From assembly GCF_007752135.1 (NCBI RefSeq), contig NZ_CP036298.1:5146001-5210000 (forward strand): a DNA stretch of 64,000 nucleotides, written 5' to 3'. The notes beneath the pieces were generated by a model that saw nothing but the letters and a program-made list of their open reading frames with translations, ran no database searches and was not told where the DNA came from. Of this stretch, positions 16,944 through 27,019 are shown piece after piece. This DNA comes from Aureliella helgolandensis (lineage in GTDB: Bacteria; Planctomycetota; Planctomycetia; Pirellulales; Pirellulaceae). Each line of letters opens with the position of its first letter. Position 1 is the stretch's first letter. Position numbers and translations under genes: made by a program.

Positions 16944-18509
16944 TTAGGCTAGTGCTCGGCGGAGCAAGTTGTGCGTGATGCGCTGCACCCGATCGTCAGG
17001 GCCGTGCGGTCGAGACCAATGGGACCAAGGCAACCAATGCCCTGGAGGGCTGGCCAAGTCTTGGCACCACCAAATGGTAGACGCATTGAAAACGAAATTC
17101 CCTTTAGGCCCTGGATAGATCGTGGAGGCCCAGCGCTGAGGATTGATACCTCCTTGCAGAGCGGTCCCTTCGGCCACAATTTCAAGGCCTTCAATGTCTA
17201 CAGGTGGATCGCCGTGATACTCCCATCCGATGAGGCCAGGAATCACTTCGCCGCGTTGCATTCCGGTACCCTCGAAAATCCAGTGATCAGGATTGGTGCA
17301 TACCCAATCTCCCCCGCCATTAACCGGTTCGACATTCCTCGCGCCAATCAAATACCCCTCGTCGGGCCCGCGGTGGGGAAAGGGGCCGTGTTCCTGCTCT
17401 CGCAATTCGGCCCAACGATGCTCACCGCCGTAGGGTCCTCCTCGAAAGAGGATACGTTTGGGAATATCTTTCTGACTGTTTCGATAGGGGCTGACCCAAC
17501 ACACTGCGTTTCCAGTCAAGAACAAAAGGTTAACACCCGCGTCACGCAACTTCACGACGCTTTCATACTGCCGAATATCCCAGTATTCATCATGCCCATT
17601 GCTAATAAACGCCTTGCACTTCAAACCCCGTTCGGGAGTTACCATATCGCTATTGGAGCAATACGTTACATCATAGCCATGTTTCTCAAGCCAATAGGCG
17701 AGGGGGAACTCGAAGCAGAGCCATTCCCCTGATCCGAATGTCTGCGGGTTCTCAAAAATCTGTGGGTATTTCCCGTAAGGGCGATCAAAACTCACGTCTC
17801 CCCAAGGACCTTGGCCACCTTTGGGATGGGTATACAGCGAATCGCCATCAGGCCACTGGTTGTAGGCTTGCCACGTATTGTCAGAACACTGCAACAGAAT
17901 ATCGGCAGGGCGTTCATCGCGAACAATGAAGACCGTGTAGTTCTGCCAGTAGCCTGCTCCCGTGCTGTCGGATTCCGTCGTCAATCTTCCAAGGTAGACA
18001 CCGCTCGGCCAATCGTCAGGTATCGTTAGCGACGCACTGGCTGCCCACTCACATTCTCGAATCCGCTTGTCTCCAACTTCAGGCAATTTCTGCGGACGAC
18101 CTTCGAAGGGGCCCAGCGTAGTCATTAATCGCGCGCCTCGCCCCGAGTAATAGCCCGTTCGAAATATTTCAATTTTGAAGCGTTGAATTGGATCTGTCGA
18201 AACGAAGAACTCTAATTGTTCTCCTGCCTGCACACTTTGCTTGGAACAATAGCCTTCGATCGGAGGACTCCTGAGACCGCCGGTCTTGTCGAGTCGGACA
18301 CGCGTCAATTGCCAATCCTTGGCTCCAACCTTAGCATTCTCCTCTTGGATCAATGGATTGGCTGTAGGAGCAGGCGTTTGACTGGCTGGTCCCAGATCCT
18401 GCGCTTGCGCATGGAAGCCGAAGGGCACCATAGCACTGGCCAATGACGCGGCAGCAACATCCTTGAGGACGTCTCGACGATGAAGTTCAGGCTTGTTCTT
18501 AGGGATCAC
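16944..18509 (-). CDS. N,N-dimethylformamidase beta-subunit-like exported protein
   Basis: 521 residues. The N-terminus (HRRDVLKDVAAASLASAMVP) is a twin-arginine-type signal. Residues 70-200 look like an immunoglobulin-like domain (FFVSTDPIQRFKIEIFRTGYYSGRGARL). Residues 205-515 are the large C-terminal domain seen in the dimethylformamidase large subunit: QCSDNTWQAYNQWPDGDSLY, YDVTYCSNSDM, AFISNGHDEYWD and LLFLTGNAVCW. The known enzyme hydrolyses the amide of dimethylformamide with an Fe-binding site, but most members of the family have no known substrate, and the small alpha subunit is not beside it. A secreted amidase-like role is inference. Promoter and leader lie in 18510-18685. Confidence 0.85.
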   Translation of the reverse strand: MIPKNKPELHRRDVLKDVAAASLASAMVPFGFHAQAQDLGPASQTPAPTANPLIQEENAKVGAKDWQLTRVRLDKTGGLRSPPIEGYCSKQSVQAGEQLEFFVSTDPIQRFKIEIFRTGYYSGRGARLMTTLGPFEGRPQKLPEVGDKRIRECEWAASASLTIPDDWPSGVYLGRLTTESDSTGAGYWQNYTVFIVRDERPADILLQCSDNTWQAYNQWPDGDSLYTHPKGGQGPWGDVSFDRPYGKYPQIFENPQTFGSGEWLCFEFPLAYWLEKHGYDVTYCSNSDMVTPERGLKCKAFISNGHDEYWDIRQYESVVKLRDAGVNLLFLTGNAVCWVSPYRNSQKDIPKRILFRGGPYGGEHRWAELREQEHGPFPHRGPDEGYLIGARNVEPVNGGGDWVCTNPDHWIFEGTGMQRGEVIPGLIGWEYHGDPPVDIEGLEIVAEGTALQGGINPQRWASTIYPGPKGNFVFNASTIWWCQDLASPPGHWLPWSHWSRPHGPDDRVQRITHNLLRRALA

Positions 18510-18685
18510 GTGATTCTCGCCTTATATCAAATTTCAAGTGAAGCGATTTCTTCCCCCGGTCGTGCGAGGCGTACCCAATAGAGTACCATCTAGTTCCTCG
18601 CAGATGGCCGACTAGTTTCTAACGACGCACGGCGTGAAACTAGACGCGATCGATCACAGTCCCTCTCCAACCTTGGAAAATCCCC

Positions 18686-20071
18686 GTGAGTATCGATGAT
18701 GTCCAATTGATTTTTGCATTCTTGTTTTCGGTCACCATCCTTATTGTCTTGATCTCACGATTTTCCCTATCGCCTTTCGTATCACTCATTGTGGCGACAA
18801 TCGTGCTTTCCTGCTCTGCAGGGCTTGATTTAGGCGAAGCTTGGCAGCACTTTTCGGGAGGCGTGGGCGGCGTACTCAGCTCAACCGCCATGGTCATAGG
18901 ACTGGGGGCGATGACCGGAATTTTGCTGCAACGCTCCGGAGGAGCCGAAGTCATCGCCAACCGAATGGTGGGGCTCCTAGGGGTCGATCGACTGGGGTGG
19001 TCAATGCTGGCCGTCGGCCTGCTAGTCGGCGTGGGAGTCTGGTTCACCGTGGGCCTCGTCTTGCTCGTCCCCATCGCGATCTCCTTGGCAAAAGTTGCGA
19101 GGGTCAGCTTACTCATACCCGCGATGTCCATGTTGGCAGGTCTATCGGCCATGCACGGCTTGGCTCCCCCGCATCCAGGTCCGCTCGTTGCAATCAATTT
19201 GCTCGAAGCCGATACCGGCCGCACCATCCTGTGGAGTCTACTGGTTGGCTCACTATCTGCAGCAATTGCAGGTCCTCTGTTCTGGCGTCTGTTCGAAGGC
19301 AAAATCTCCATGCCGGAATTCAGTAAAGCCCCAGCAGTTCCGGCTGAGAACAGCGATGCAACTCCTCAATCCCGCGCCGAAGAGGTCCCAAAGCAAGTTG
19401 GCTTAGGGGCTTCCTTGTTGGTGATTGCATTGCCCATTTTGCTCATGTTGATCGGGAGTTTTGTCGAGGAACCACTCGCCTCTTCTGGCTTTGGGTGGAG
19501 TCGAATAGCCATGGCGCTACGCGCACTGGGGACTCCCACTATCGCCATGTTGATCGGTCTTCTGCTGGCATATTTTCAGTTAGGCGTCCGCAGTGGATTT
19601 TCGCGGAAGGCGATCTCTCAAATGACCGAAGAGAGCCTCTTCCCGGTAGCCAACGTATTGCTAGTTGTGGGAGCTGGAGCTGGATACAGCAAGGTGCTCA
19701 TTGCCTGCGGAGTGGGCGACACGCTGGCATCCATGGCACAGCAAATCCCTGTTGATACGATGATTTTAGGATGGTTGATCGCAGCTGCCTTTCGCGTCAC
19801 AACCGGATCGGCGACCACCGCCATTACGGCCGCTGGGGGAATTGTCAGCGTCATGGTTGCGGGAGACGCTTCGATCAACCGCGAACTCCTTGTCCTCGCA
19901 CTTGGCGCGGGCTCCCTGACACTCTCCCATGTGAACGATGGTGGATTCTGGTTCGTCAAAGAGCTCTTTGCTCTGACCGTCCCTCAAACTTTGAAAACGT
20001 GGACAGTGCTCGAAACCGTGCTGTCACTCGTTGCGTTGCTTATTGTCTTGCTACTCAATTACTTGGTTTAG
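18686..20071 (+). CDS. GntP-family permease (gluconate/D-serine type)
   Basis: 461 residues, starting at GTG 18686. It is almost entirely hydrophobic, with about twelve membrane segments. The GntP hallmarks are present: GLGAMTGILLQRSGGAEVIANRM, GLSAMHGLAPPHPGPLVAINLL and, near the C-terminus, GSATTAITAAGGIVSVMV with LSHVNDGGFWFVKELF. GntP permeases take up gluconate, related sugar acids or D-serine with protons. The M19 dipeptidase starts 6 bases after the stop, so the two form an operon; this pairing favours a D-amino acid or small acid released from a dipeptide as substrate (inference). Confidence 0.93.
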   Translation: MSIDDVQLIFAFLFSVTILIVLISRFSLSPFVSLIVATIVLSCSAGLDLGEAWQHFSGGVGGVLSSTAMVIGLGAMTGILLQRSGGAEVIANRMVGLLGVDRLGWSMLAVGLLVGVGVWFTVGLVLLVPIAISLAKVARVSLLIPAMSMLAGLSAMHGLAPPHPGPLVAINLLEADTGRTILWSLLVGSLSAAIAGPLFWRLFEGKISMPEFSKAPAVPAENSDATPQSRAEEVPKQVGLGASLLVIALPILLMLIGSFVEEPLASSGFGWSRIAMALRALGTPTIAMLIGLLLAYFQLGVRSGFSRKAISQMTEESLFPVANVLLVVGAGAGYSKVLIACGVGDTLASMAQQIPVDTMILGWLIAAAFRVTTGSATTAITAAGGIVSVMVAGDASINRELLVLALGAGSLTLSHVNDGGFWFVKELFALTVPQTLKTWTVLETVLSLVALLIVLLLNYLV

Positions 20072-20077
20072 GTTCCT

Positions 20078-21160
20078 ATGTGGATATTTGATGCTCACCT
20101 TGATTTAGCCATGAACGCGATTGAATGGAATCGCGACCTGACTCAACCCCTCGACGCGATCCGCGCAACAGAACAGCACCTGAGCGACAAGATGGATCGC
20201 GGGCGTGGAACAACCAGCTTGCCTGAAATGCGTTCTGGCGGGATCCTCGGATGCGTGGCTACACTCATCGCCCGCGTCGAACACGACGCCTTCAGCCCCG
20301 TACAAGGCTGGCGTTCGGCAGCCCAAGCATGGGGTATGACCCAAGCCCAGCGAGCTTGGTACCGCTGTATGGAAGAGTCTGGCGAGATGCGACTGATCTG
20401 CGATGCCGCCAGCCTACAAGCGCACCGCGACTGTGCCGAAAACGCCACCTCCGAATCCCAGCGTGAAGCTGCCCCGATCGGCTTCCTGTTGAGCCTCGAA
20501 GGTGCCGACGCTCTCGTGAACCTCGATTACCTCCATCGCCTCCATGCAGACGGTTTACGTGCCGTCGGACCAGCCCATTACGGTCCAGGACGCTACGCTT
20601 TCGGCACCAACTCGGACGGTTCTCTAGGAGACATGGGGCGCAGCCTGTTGCGGGAAATGGACAGCCTAAACATGATTCTGGATGTCACCCATCTCTGTGA
20701 CACATGCTTCTGGGAAGCCCTGGAAATATACGAGGGTCCCATTTGGGCCAGCCATCAGAATTGTCGAGCACTGGTGCCACACAACCGGCAGTTTAGCGAT
20801 GAGCAATTTCAAGCACTGTTTGCTCGCGGCGCTGTGATTGGCGCCGCAATGGACGCCTGGATGCTGACCCCCGATTGGGTACGTGGCACCTCGACGCCTG
20901 AACAGCACGGGGTCACGCTAGAATCCGTTGCCGACCATATCGACCATCTTTGCCAACTGTCGGGCAGCGACATTCATTGTGGCATCGGCACCGATTTAGA
21001 TGGTGCCTATGGCAACGAACAGACGCCGGCCGACGTCAAGCGCATCGCGGATGTACGCAAGCTAATCGACGTCCTGGAGCGCCGCGGCTACAACGCTGAC
21101 GCTCTCCAGCGAATTGCTTCAGGGAATTTCATGCGATTCCTGGAGAACGTTTTTCAGTAG
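20078..21160 (+). CDS. Membrane-dipeptidase-type peptidase, family M19
   Basis: 360 residues without a signal peptide, so cytoplasmic. M19 metal ligands are in place: HLD in WIFDAHLDLAMN (His7, Asp9), Glu in LLSLEGADALVNLDYL, His in LDVTHLCDTCFWEAL, the second His in ASHQNCRAL and Asp in IGTDLDGAYG. M19 enzymes are binuclear zinc dipeptidases that tolerate D-residues at the C-terminal side. It begins 6 bases after the GntP-family permease and is transcribed with it, so it probably processes a compound brought in by that permease, or supplies one. A 113-base gap follows before the convergent PmoA gene. Confidence 0.92.
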   Translation: MWIFDAHLDLAMNAIEWNRDLTQPLDAIRATEQHLSDKMDRGRGTTSLPEMRSGGILGCVATLIARVEHDAFSPVQGWRSAAQAWGMTQAQRAWYRCMEESGEMRLICDAASLQAHRDCAENATSESQREAAPIGFLLSLEGADALVNLDYLHRLHADGLRAVGPAHYGPGRYAFGTNSDGSLGDMGRSLLREMDSLNMILDVTHLCDTCFWEALEIYEGPIWASHQNCRALVPHNRQFSDEQFQALFARGAVIGAAMDAWMLTPDWVRGTSTPEQHGVTLESVADHIDHLCQLSGSDIHCGIGTDLDGAYGNEQTPADVKRIADVRKLIDVLERRGYNADALQRIASGNFMRFLENVFQ

Positions 21161-21273
21161 CGTGTGCCTGACAAGCTCATCGACTTGGCGAAGAGTTCTC
21201 TGATTCCAGTGGGCGGCCGCGCTGCCACGCTAAACGGGGTGAGGCCCGCCGAACAACCTCTCGTCCGACTAGC

Positions 21274-22353
21274 CTACTGAGCTTCGCGGCGAACTTCGTA
21301 TTGATAGTGAGGCTTCGTCGCCTTACTTAGCACCCAAGCGGGTCGATGGGCAAATGCCTGGTAGACCGCTTCGGCTTGCGCGTGATCGTAGCCACCTCGA
21401 TGGGCGTAAACCAGATATCGCAACCTTAGTGGCGCATCGGGAAGAATCGTAGTACCCGATTCAAGACTAACCGCAGCCCCCATCCAGCCATCTTTGCGAA
21501 CATGCCAGGGAGTCGGGAAATGAAGGTTGCTCGGATGATCGAAACAGGTGATCCCCTCGGTTACCACTGTGCGTGATTCGCCTTCACTGGAAGCCACCGA
21601 GCCGCTGTAGTCCATCCAACGGGCGGACTTGCCAAAGATCTCAGGTTCACCGACTTGCCCCTCACTGTTGGATAGCGTGCCTTCACCGAACAAGCTGGAG
21701 ACCCCTTTGGCAACGCGAATTGCCAAAAATCCAAAGTTATTCTGTTCCAATTCGATCGGCGTTCCGCTGGCTGGCGTTTTGAAAGTGGTTTGAATTTCGA
21801 GCGCGTATTCATCATTTTCCAACGGAATAATGGCTGCAATCAAATCTTGATGCATCACTTCGCTTCCGTCGGCTGCGTACCATCCCAGTGCGGAAGCCAT
21901 GCTGGCTTCTTGCTCCCCATCGGTGTACGCGTACCACTGCTTCCGCCGAATCGTGGTCCCCGTTGCATTGCCCCAAAAGTTGAGCCCATTCACTTTGTGA
22001 TTAGCAAACCAAATCGATTGGTGATGATCGTGATCGGGAGCCCCCGGGTGTCCCATACGCGTCAACAGCCCACCGGATGGCCCGCGAAACGGAAAGAAGT
22101 AGGGACGCGGATAATCTTCACCGTAATTCCAACGAAAACGTTCTACCCCTTCGATCTGGAAGCTGACTTGATGGGAATCCATGGGAACGACTTCGCATCG
22201 TGGAAGCGTTGCGGCGGCGGCAGCAGGCTGGTTGGATTGCGCTGCTGCAGTCTCCGCGTTTACGCAGTTCAAACTACATGCGATGAGCACGGTGCCAAGA
22301 CCGAAGTGAAACAACCGCAGGAAGCCAACATCGAGTGAGCAAAAAATCCGCAT
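21274..22353 (-). CDS. PmoA/DUF6807 family secreted protein
   Basis: 359 residues with a signal peptide (about residues 10-33). The core has the signature of the family once annotated as methane oxygenase PmoA: YPRPYFFPFRGPSGGLLTRM, then HPGAPDHDHHQSIWFANHKVNG, and a later GITCFDHPSNLHFPTPWHVR. The His-rich HDHHQS segment is strictly typical. Despite the name, these are not methane monooxygenase subunits. They are secreted beta-sandwich proteins in carbohydrate-related loci of planctomycetes and verrucomicrobia, with no proven activity. It stands alone, divergent from the large dehydrogenase gene. Confidence 0.88.
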   Translation of the reverse strand: MRIFCSLDVGFLRLFHFGLGTVLIACSLNCVNAETAAAQSNQPAAAAATLPRCEVVPMDSHQVSFQIEGVERFRWNYGEDYPRPYFFPFRGPSGGLLTRMGHPGAPDHDHHQSIWFANHKVNGLNFWGNATGTTIRRKQWYAYTDGEQEASMASALGWYAADGSEVMHQDLIAAIIPLENDEYALEIQTTFKTPASGTPIELEQNNFGFLAIRVAKGVSSLFGEGTLSNSEGQVGEPEIFGKSARWMDYSGSVASSEGESRTVVTEGITCFDHPSNLHFPTPWHVRKDGWMGAAVSLESGTTILPDAPLRLRYLVYAHRGGYDHAQAEAVYQAFAHRPAWVLSKATKPHYQYEVRREAQ

Positions 22354-22770
22354 CGCAATTCAACAGCTTAAAAGTGGTGAGCCCAAGGATAAGGCCTAAA
22401 GGAAAGACAATCTGAAAAAGGATTGTAGCCTATCACGAGTCGTACGTTGCAAGCACTGCAGTCTTCCACTCCAGTCTTTTTCCACAGCGCGCAAGTGCCG
22501 CTGCGCGCAAGCAACCGCCCGTGGGCTCAGGCAGCCCCAATCTTCATGGAGCCCTTGGAGAATGGAGCCCTTGAAAAAACTCGCCCGATACCCTGTGCGG
22601 AGATTTACTACATGCCACCCCATCAACACTCACAGCTCACTAACACATGGACCGCGCGGCTCCCCAATAGTGTGCCAAGTAGAATTGCAGTTTGTGATCG
22701 ACTAGACTTACGGTGCGTATACGTTTTCAGATGTTGAACGATTGATTTCTTAAGTAATGTGAGTTTCTAG
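22354..22770. other. Intergenic region between divergent genes
   Basis: About 417 bases that must hold the promoters of the PmoA-type gene (-) and the PVC dehydrogenase gene (+). The reading frames present lack ribosome sites and family text, and no operator-like palindrome stands out. Confidence 0.5.
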
Positions 22771-25700
22771 ATGAAGTGGCGGTCCTCGACCTTTTTACTA
22801 GTGTTCTTGGCACTATTCGCGCCCATTCGGCTCAGCGCTGCTGAATTGGATAAGCGGGACGAACCCTTGCCGGTAACCGTAGCTGCGGAGAGCATGTCAC
22901 CTCCCGATGGGTTTCAGGTCTCGCTGTTTGCGGGTGAGCCGGATGTCGTGCAGCCCATTGCCATGACTTTCGATCGTCGAGGTCGAATGTGGGTGGTTGA
23001 GTGCCTGTCGTATCCCCAGTGGACCGACGATGGCACTGGCCATGATCGTGTGACAATTCTTGAGGACACCGATGGCGATGGTCGCCACGATAAACGAACC
23101 GTGTTTCTAGACGATGGCGCAAATCTTACCGGTATCGAGCTGGGCCATGGCGGAGTTTGGCTAACCTCAACTCCCAATCTGATTTTCGTTCCCGACCACG
23201 ACGGCGACGACCGCCCCGACGGCCCTCCAGAAGTTTTGCTGGACGGATGGGATTTAACCGCGCGGCATAATGTATCCAACGGCCTAATATGGGGCCCCGA
23301 TGGTTGGCTGTACGGTTGCAACGGCATCCTTTCCAATTCGCGCGTTGGACCGCCCGGCACTCCTGACGATCAACGCACGCTGTTGAACTGCGGCGTGTGG
23401 CGTTATCACCCGACTCGCAAAGTCTTTGACGTGGTGGCTAGTGGTTCCACCAATCCCTGGGGCCTGGATTTCGATGATTATGGTCAAGCATTCATTACCA
23501 ACTGCGTGATCAAACACATTTTTCATGTTGTCCCAGGAGCTCATTATGAGCGAATGTTTGGACAAGACTTGAACCCCTATGCCTACACCCTCCTTCCTAG
23601 TTGCGCGGATCATATCCATTGGGGAGGCGGACACTGGACCGAGTCGCGATCTGGGGCTGCACACGATGATGCCGGTGGTGGGCATGCACACTCAGGATGC
23701 GCTATTTACCTTGGCGACAACTTTCCCGCCGAGTATCGCAACAACGTCTTCATGGCCAATATTCACGGCAGCCGCCTGAACCGCGACTCGCTTACACGCT
23801 CCGGCGCCGGCTACGTGGCGCAACATGAGACGGACTTCCTGCATGCCAACGACCCTTGGTTTCGCGGGATTGCCGTAAAGTGTGGGCCAGATGGCGCACT
23901 TTACGTTACCGATTGGACAGATACCGGAGAGTGCCACAACTACGAAGTAGCGGACAAAACCAATGGCCGCATCTACCGCATCACGCATGGCGCCGACGTT
24001 CGCCTACCGTCAGACTTGAATCGCGCCTCTGACTCGGAGTTGGTGGACCTTCAGGCATCCCTCAATGAGTGGCAGGTCCGCCAAGCCCGCCGCCTGCTCA
24101 GCGAGCGCGCCTCCACCCCCGAAAAGTCCATGGCGATTCTAAAACTGCTCGACGCAATGGCTCCGCAAAATGACCGTGAAGCACTCCGCCAACTGTGGGC
24201 ACGCTATGCGGTCGGCGGTATCGCGGCTATCCAATCTGCGGGTGCTTTTGAGCCATCCGCCCCCGAATGGGTTCGATTCTGGGCGATCCAACTCGCTGCA
24301 GATGTACCAGGCAGTTGGACTCCAGAACTTCTCCTTGCACTGGAGTCTCAATACGACCATTCGACATCGCTCATTCGGCGAGGGCTGGCTTCCACCTGCC
24401 AATATCGAATTCGCAGTGGGAATTTTGAAGAAGCTCGAGGAATCCTTCAGCGGTTAGTCACCAATACCGAAGACGCGCAAGACCCGTTGCTCCAAGCCCT
24501 GAACTGGTATGCACTGGAACCCTTGGTAGCGGAGCATCCCGACTTAGTCCTTGAGTGGCTTCCCGATGTCACAATGCCGCTAGTGCGGACTCTAATCGCA
24601 CGGCGAATGGTGGGAACCGATCAAGGATTCGATCGGCTCTCAGCGCTCTGGCGAAGCGAGGACGACGCAGACTGGTATTACGACACCTTGCAGGGAGTCC
24701 TAACGGCATTCGCCGGCGTAGAGTCGCTTCCGATGCCCGAGGAGTGGGGGGATACCTACGCTCGATTGCAGGCCCATACCAATCCGGAAGTACAGCACGC
24801 GGGAAAGATGCTGGGAACCCTGTTTGGGGACAGCTCGATTTTGGAAGGCTTTCGCGCCACGCTCTCCGATCCCACTCAAGAAACCGCGCAGCGTCTGACC
24901 GCTCTAGACGTTCTGTTGACCCGCAAAGCCCCGCAGATGGAGTCTACGCTTCGCGGCCTCCTGGACGACCCTAAGCTTAGGCCTGCAGTTATCCGCGGCC
25001 TGCTGTCGGTCGGTGGTGATACCGTCCCTCCGTTGCTGTTGAAGCATTATGCGAGCGTCAGTCCATCCGAACAGCAGGAAATCATTCAAGGCCTGACAAC
25101 TCGTCTAAGTTTTGCCGAACATTTATTAGCTGCAATCGAACAAAGCGTCGTTCCGCGACATGACGTATCCGCGCTGATCATCCGGCAGCTACAAGCACTC
25201 AAGGATTCGCAGATCACACACAGGTTGAGCGAGGTCTGGGGAGAGGTGCGACCGGTTTCCGAATCGAAGCTCGCAGTAATCGAAGCCTACCGTCAAGAAT
25301 TTACTACCGCAGCGTTGGCCCAAGCGGACTTGGCCGTCGGACGCGAAGTGTTCCTCAAGTCGTGCGCGGCCTGCCATCGGCTGTTTGACGAAGGGGGAAC
25401 CATTGGTCCTGACTTAACAGGCTCCCAACGCGCCAACTTGGACTACTTGCTAGACAACATCCTCGATCCCAGCGCCATAGTTCCGACCAACTATCGCGTC
25501 ACCATGCTGCTGCTCAACGACGGCCGTATCCTGCAAGGAGTCATCACGGAGGAGGACCAGCTGCAAATTACATTGCAAACAGCTACCGAAACGATCTTGG
25601 TCCCACACAAAAATCTAGAGGAGCGTCGAGCATCCCAATTATCGATGATGCCCGAACGGATACTAGAGTATCTCCCGGAGCAAGAGCGGCGTGATTTGAT

Positions 25701-26829
25701 CGCGTATTTACAATCGCCAGTTGGAACGCAACCCGCCGCAGAAAGCGAAGCAGCCAATGATCGGGCCGACTCCGTTGAGCAATGGCATCTGCTCGATCCA
25801 GCTTGGGACAGCGAAGTCATCCACGGCGAAAGTGTAACGCTGCTTCAAGGAGCACCTGGTGGCCCGCTGGTCGGTCGTCTCGCCTATCCCGTCGCTGAAC
25901 TGATTGAAGTGCGAACATCCAATCGAACGCACACTTACAATCCGCGAACGGACTTCCAAGTAGACGCGGCGACAGGGAGAATTACGTTTCCCTCGGATTT
26001 CGATGTACCATTCATCACGACAGAATCGAAATATCCTGCCATCAACTCCCCCAACAGCTACAAACACCGCGTGGGACATCCAGAACAAGCCCTGCTGTAC
26101 GGGCCAGGGCGATGGTTCCATGACCACCAAATCGAAGTGACCTATCGCCCTCTCCGCAACTCGTCGCAAAGCAAGCGTTTTGCCGAATCGGGTGATCTGC
26201 TACCACGCACCCTCGAACGACTCAAGAGTGGAAAGCCATTGGTGATTGGAGTCAGTGGTGACAGTATCAGCGCCGGAGGTGACGCGTCGGGATTGAACGA
26301 CGTTGCTCCCCATCAGCCAGCCTTTCCCGAATTGGTACAAAGACAACTGGAATCGAGTTACGACAGCGAAATCACCATGAAGAATCGCGCCGTCGGAGGC
26401 TGGAGCATCGCCAACGGCCTTACCGATCTCGACGCGTTGCTTGCAGAAAAGCCGGATCTGATCATCTTCGCATATGGTATGAATGATGTAGGGCGACGCG
26501 ATCCCGCGTGGTTCCGTGAGCGAACTGAAGAGTTTTTATCAAGGGTAAAGACGGCAGACCCGACCATCGAAATTATTATGGTGACTCCCATGTTAGGGAA
26601 TATCGAGTGGATACACACACCTCGTGAAATGTTCTTCAAGTACCGAGATGTACAGGCAAATTTCGTTGGACCAGGCGTTGCCTTTGCGGACTTGACCGCA
26701 GTTTGGGAAGAATTGCTACATCGCAAGAACGATCTCGATCTGACAGGCAACGGTCTGAACCATCCCAATGATTTTGGGCACCGTCTGTATGCCCAGACCA
26801 TTTTGCAGTTATTAATTGAGCATCCCTAG
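22771..26829 (+). CDS. PVC-type dehydrogenase - cytochrome c - SGNH hydrolase fusion
   Basis: A 1352-residue secreted protein with a signal peptide (residues 5-24). Residues 40-410 are the PVC membrane-bound dehydrogenase domain, a beta-propeller with PDGFQVSLFAGEPDVVQPIA and CGPDGALYVTDWTD. Residues 420-840 are HEAT-like helical repeats. A cytochrome c domain follows, with CAACH at 865-869 and the axial-Met region near IGPDLTG. After a linker domain comes an SGNH/GDSL hydrolase (about 1155-1350) with GDS at 1163-1165 (Ser1165), YGMND at 1235-1239 and His1331 in GLNHPND. It probably oxidises a sugar and removes an ester group in the periplasm. Neighbouring Kelch-SSF and AGE genes suggest amino-sugar or sialic-acid use. 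Confidence 0.92.
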   Translation: MKWRSSTFLLVFLALFAPIRLSAAELDKRDEPLPVTVAAESMSPPDGFQVSLFAGEPDVVQPIAMTFDRRGRMWVVECLSYPQWTDDGTGHDRVTILEDTDGDGRHDKRTVFLDDGANLTGIELGHGGVWLTSTPNLIFVPDHDGDDRPDGPPEVLLDGWDLTARHNVSNGLIWGPDGWLYGCNGILSNSRVGPPGTPDDQRTLLNCGVWRYHPTRKVFDVVASGSTNPWGLDFDDYGQAFITNCVIKHIFHVVPGAHYERMFGQDLNPYAYTLLPSCADHIHWGGGHWTESRSGAAHDDAGGGHAHSGCAIYLGDNFPAEYRNNVFMANIHGSRLNRDSLTRSGAGYVAQHETDFLHANDPWFRGIAVKCGPDGALYVTDWTDTGECHNYEVADKTNGRIYRITHGADVRLPSDLNRASDSELVDLQASLNEWQVRQARRLLSERASTPEKSMAILKLLDAMAPQNDREALRQLWARYAVGGIAAIQSAGAFEPSAPEWVRFWAIQLAADVPGSWTPELLLALESQYDHSTSLIRRGLASTCQYRIRSGNFEEARGILQRLVTNTEDAQDPLLQALNWYALEPLVAEHPDLVLEWLPDVTMPLVRTLIARRMVGTDQGFDRLSALWRSEDDADWYYDTLQGVLTAFAGVESLPMPEEWGDTYARLQAHTNPEVQHAGKMLGTLFGDSSILEGFRATLSDPTQETAQRLTALDVLLTRKAPQMESTLRGLLDDPKLRPAVIRGLLSVGGDTVPPLLLKHYASVSPSEQQEIIQGLTTRLSFAEHLLAAIEQSVVPRHDVSALIIRQLQALKDSQITHRLSEVWGEVRPVSESKLAVIEAYRQEFTTAALAQADLAVGREVFLKSCAACHRLFDEGGTIGPDLTGSQRANLDYLLDNILDPSAIVPTNYRVTMLLLNDGRILQGVITEEDQLQITLQTATETILVPHKNLEERRASQLSMMPERILEYLPEQERRDLIAYLQSPVGTQPAAESEAANDRADSVEQWHLLDPAWDSEVIHGESVTLLQGAPGGPLVGRLAYPVAELIEVRTSNRTHTYNPRTDFQVDAATGRITFPSDFDVPFITTESKYPAINSPNSYKHRVGHPEQALLYGPGRWFHDHQIEVTYRPLRNSSQSKRFAESGDLLPRTLERLKSGKPLVIGVSGDSISAGGDASGLNDVAPHQPAFPELVQRQLESSYDSEITMKNRAVGGWSIANGLTDLDALLAEKPDLIIFAYGMNDVGRRDPAWFRERTEEFLSRVKTADPTIEIIMVTPMLGNIEWIHTPREMFFKYRDVQANFVGPGVAFADLTAVWEELLHRKNDLDLTGNGLNHPNDFGHRLYAQTILQLLIEHP

Positions 26830-27019
26830 TAATGCTCATTAAGCAACCCACGGATCTCAAGCTGCCTGCCGCCAAGCAGGGGAGACTCGTCGAGACTCGA
26901 ATCAACGTCCGCGAGACACGGCGCAACGCACGAGGCGTGGTTGCGCCGCTGTTCTCCGCTGACAAGTTGGTTATCGATCACTGCATTGAACTTTGACACA
27001 GTCCTTCACAAGGCTCCGC

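Noticed and set aside
16971-17732. 253-residue antisense frame inside the dimethylformamidase-like gene
   Set aside because: It has no domain text, and the minus-strand protein is strongly supported.
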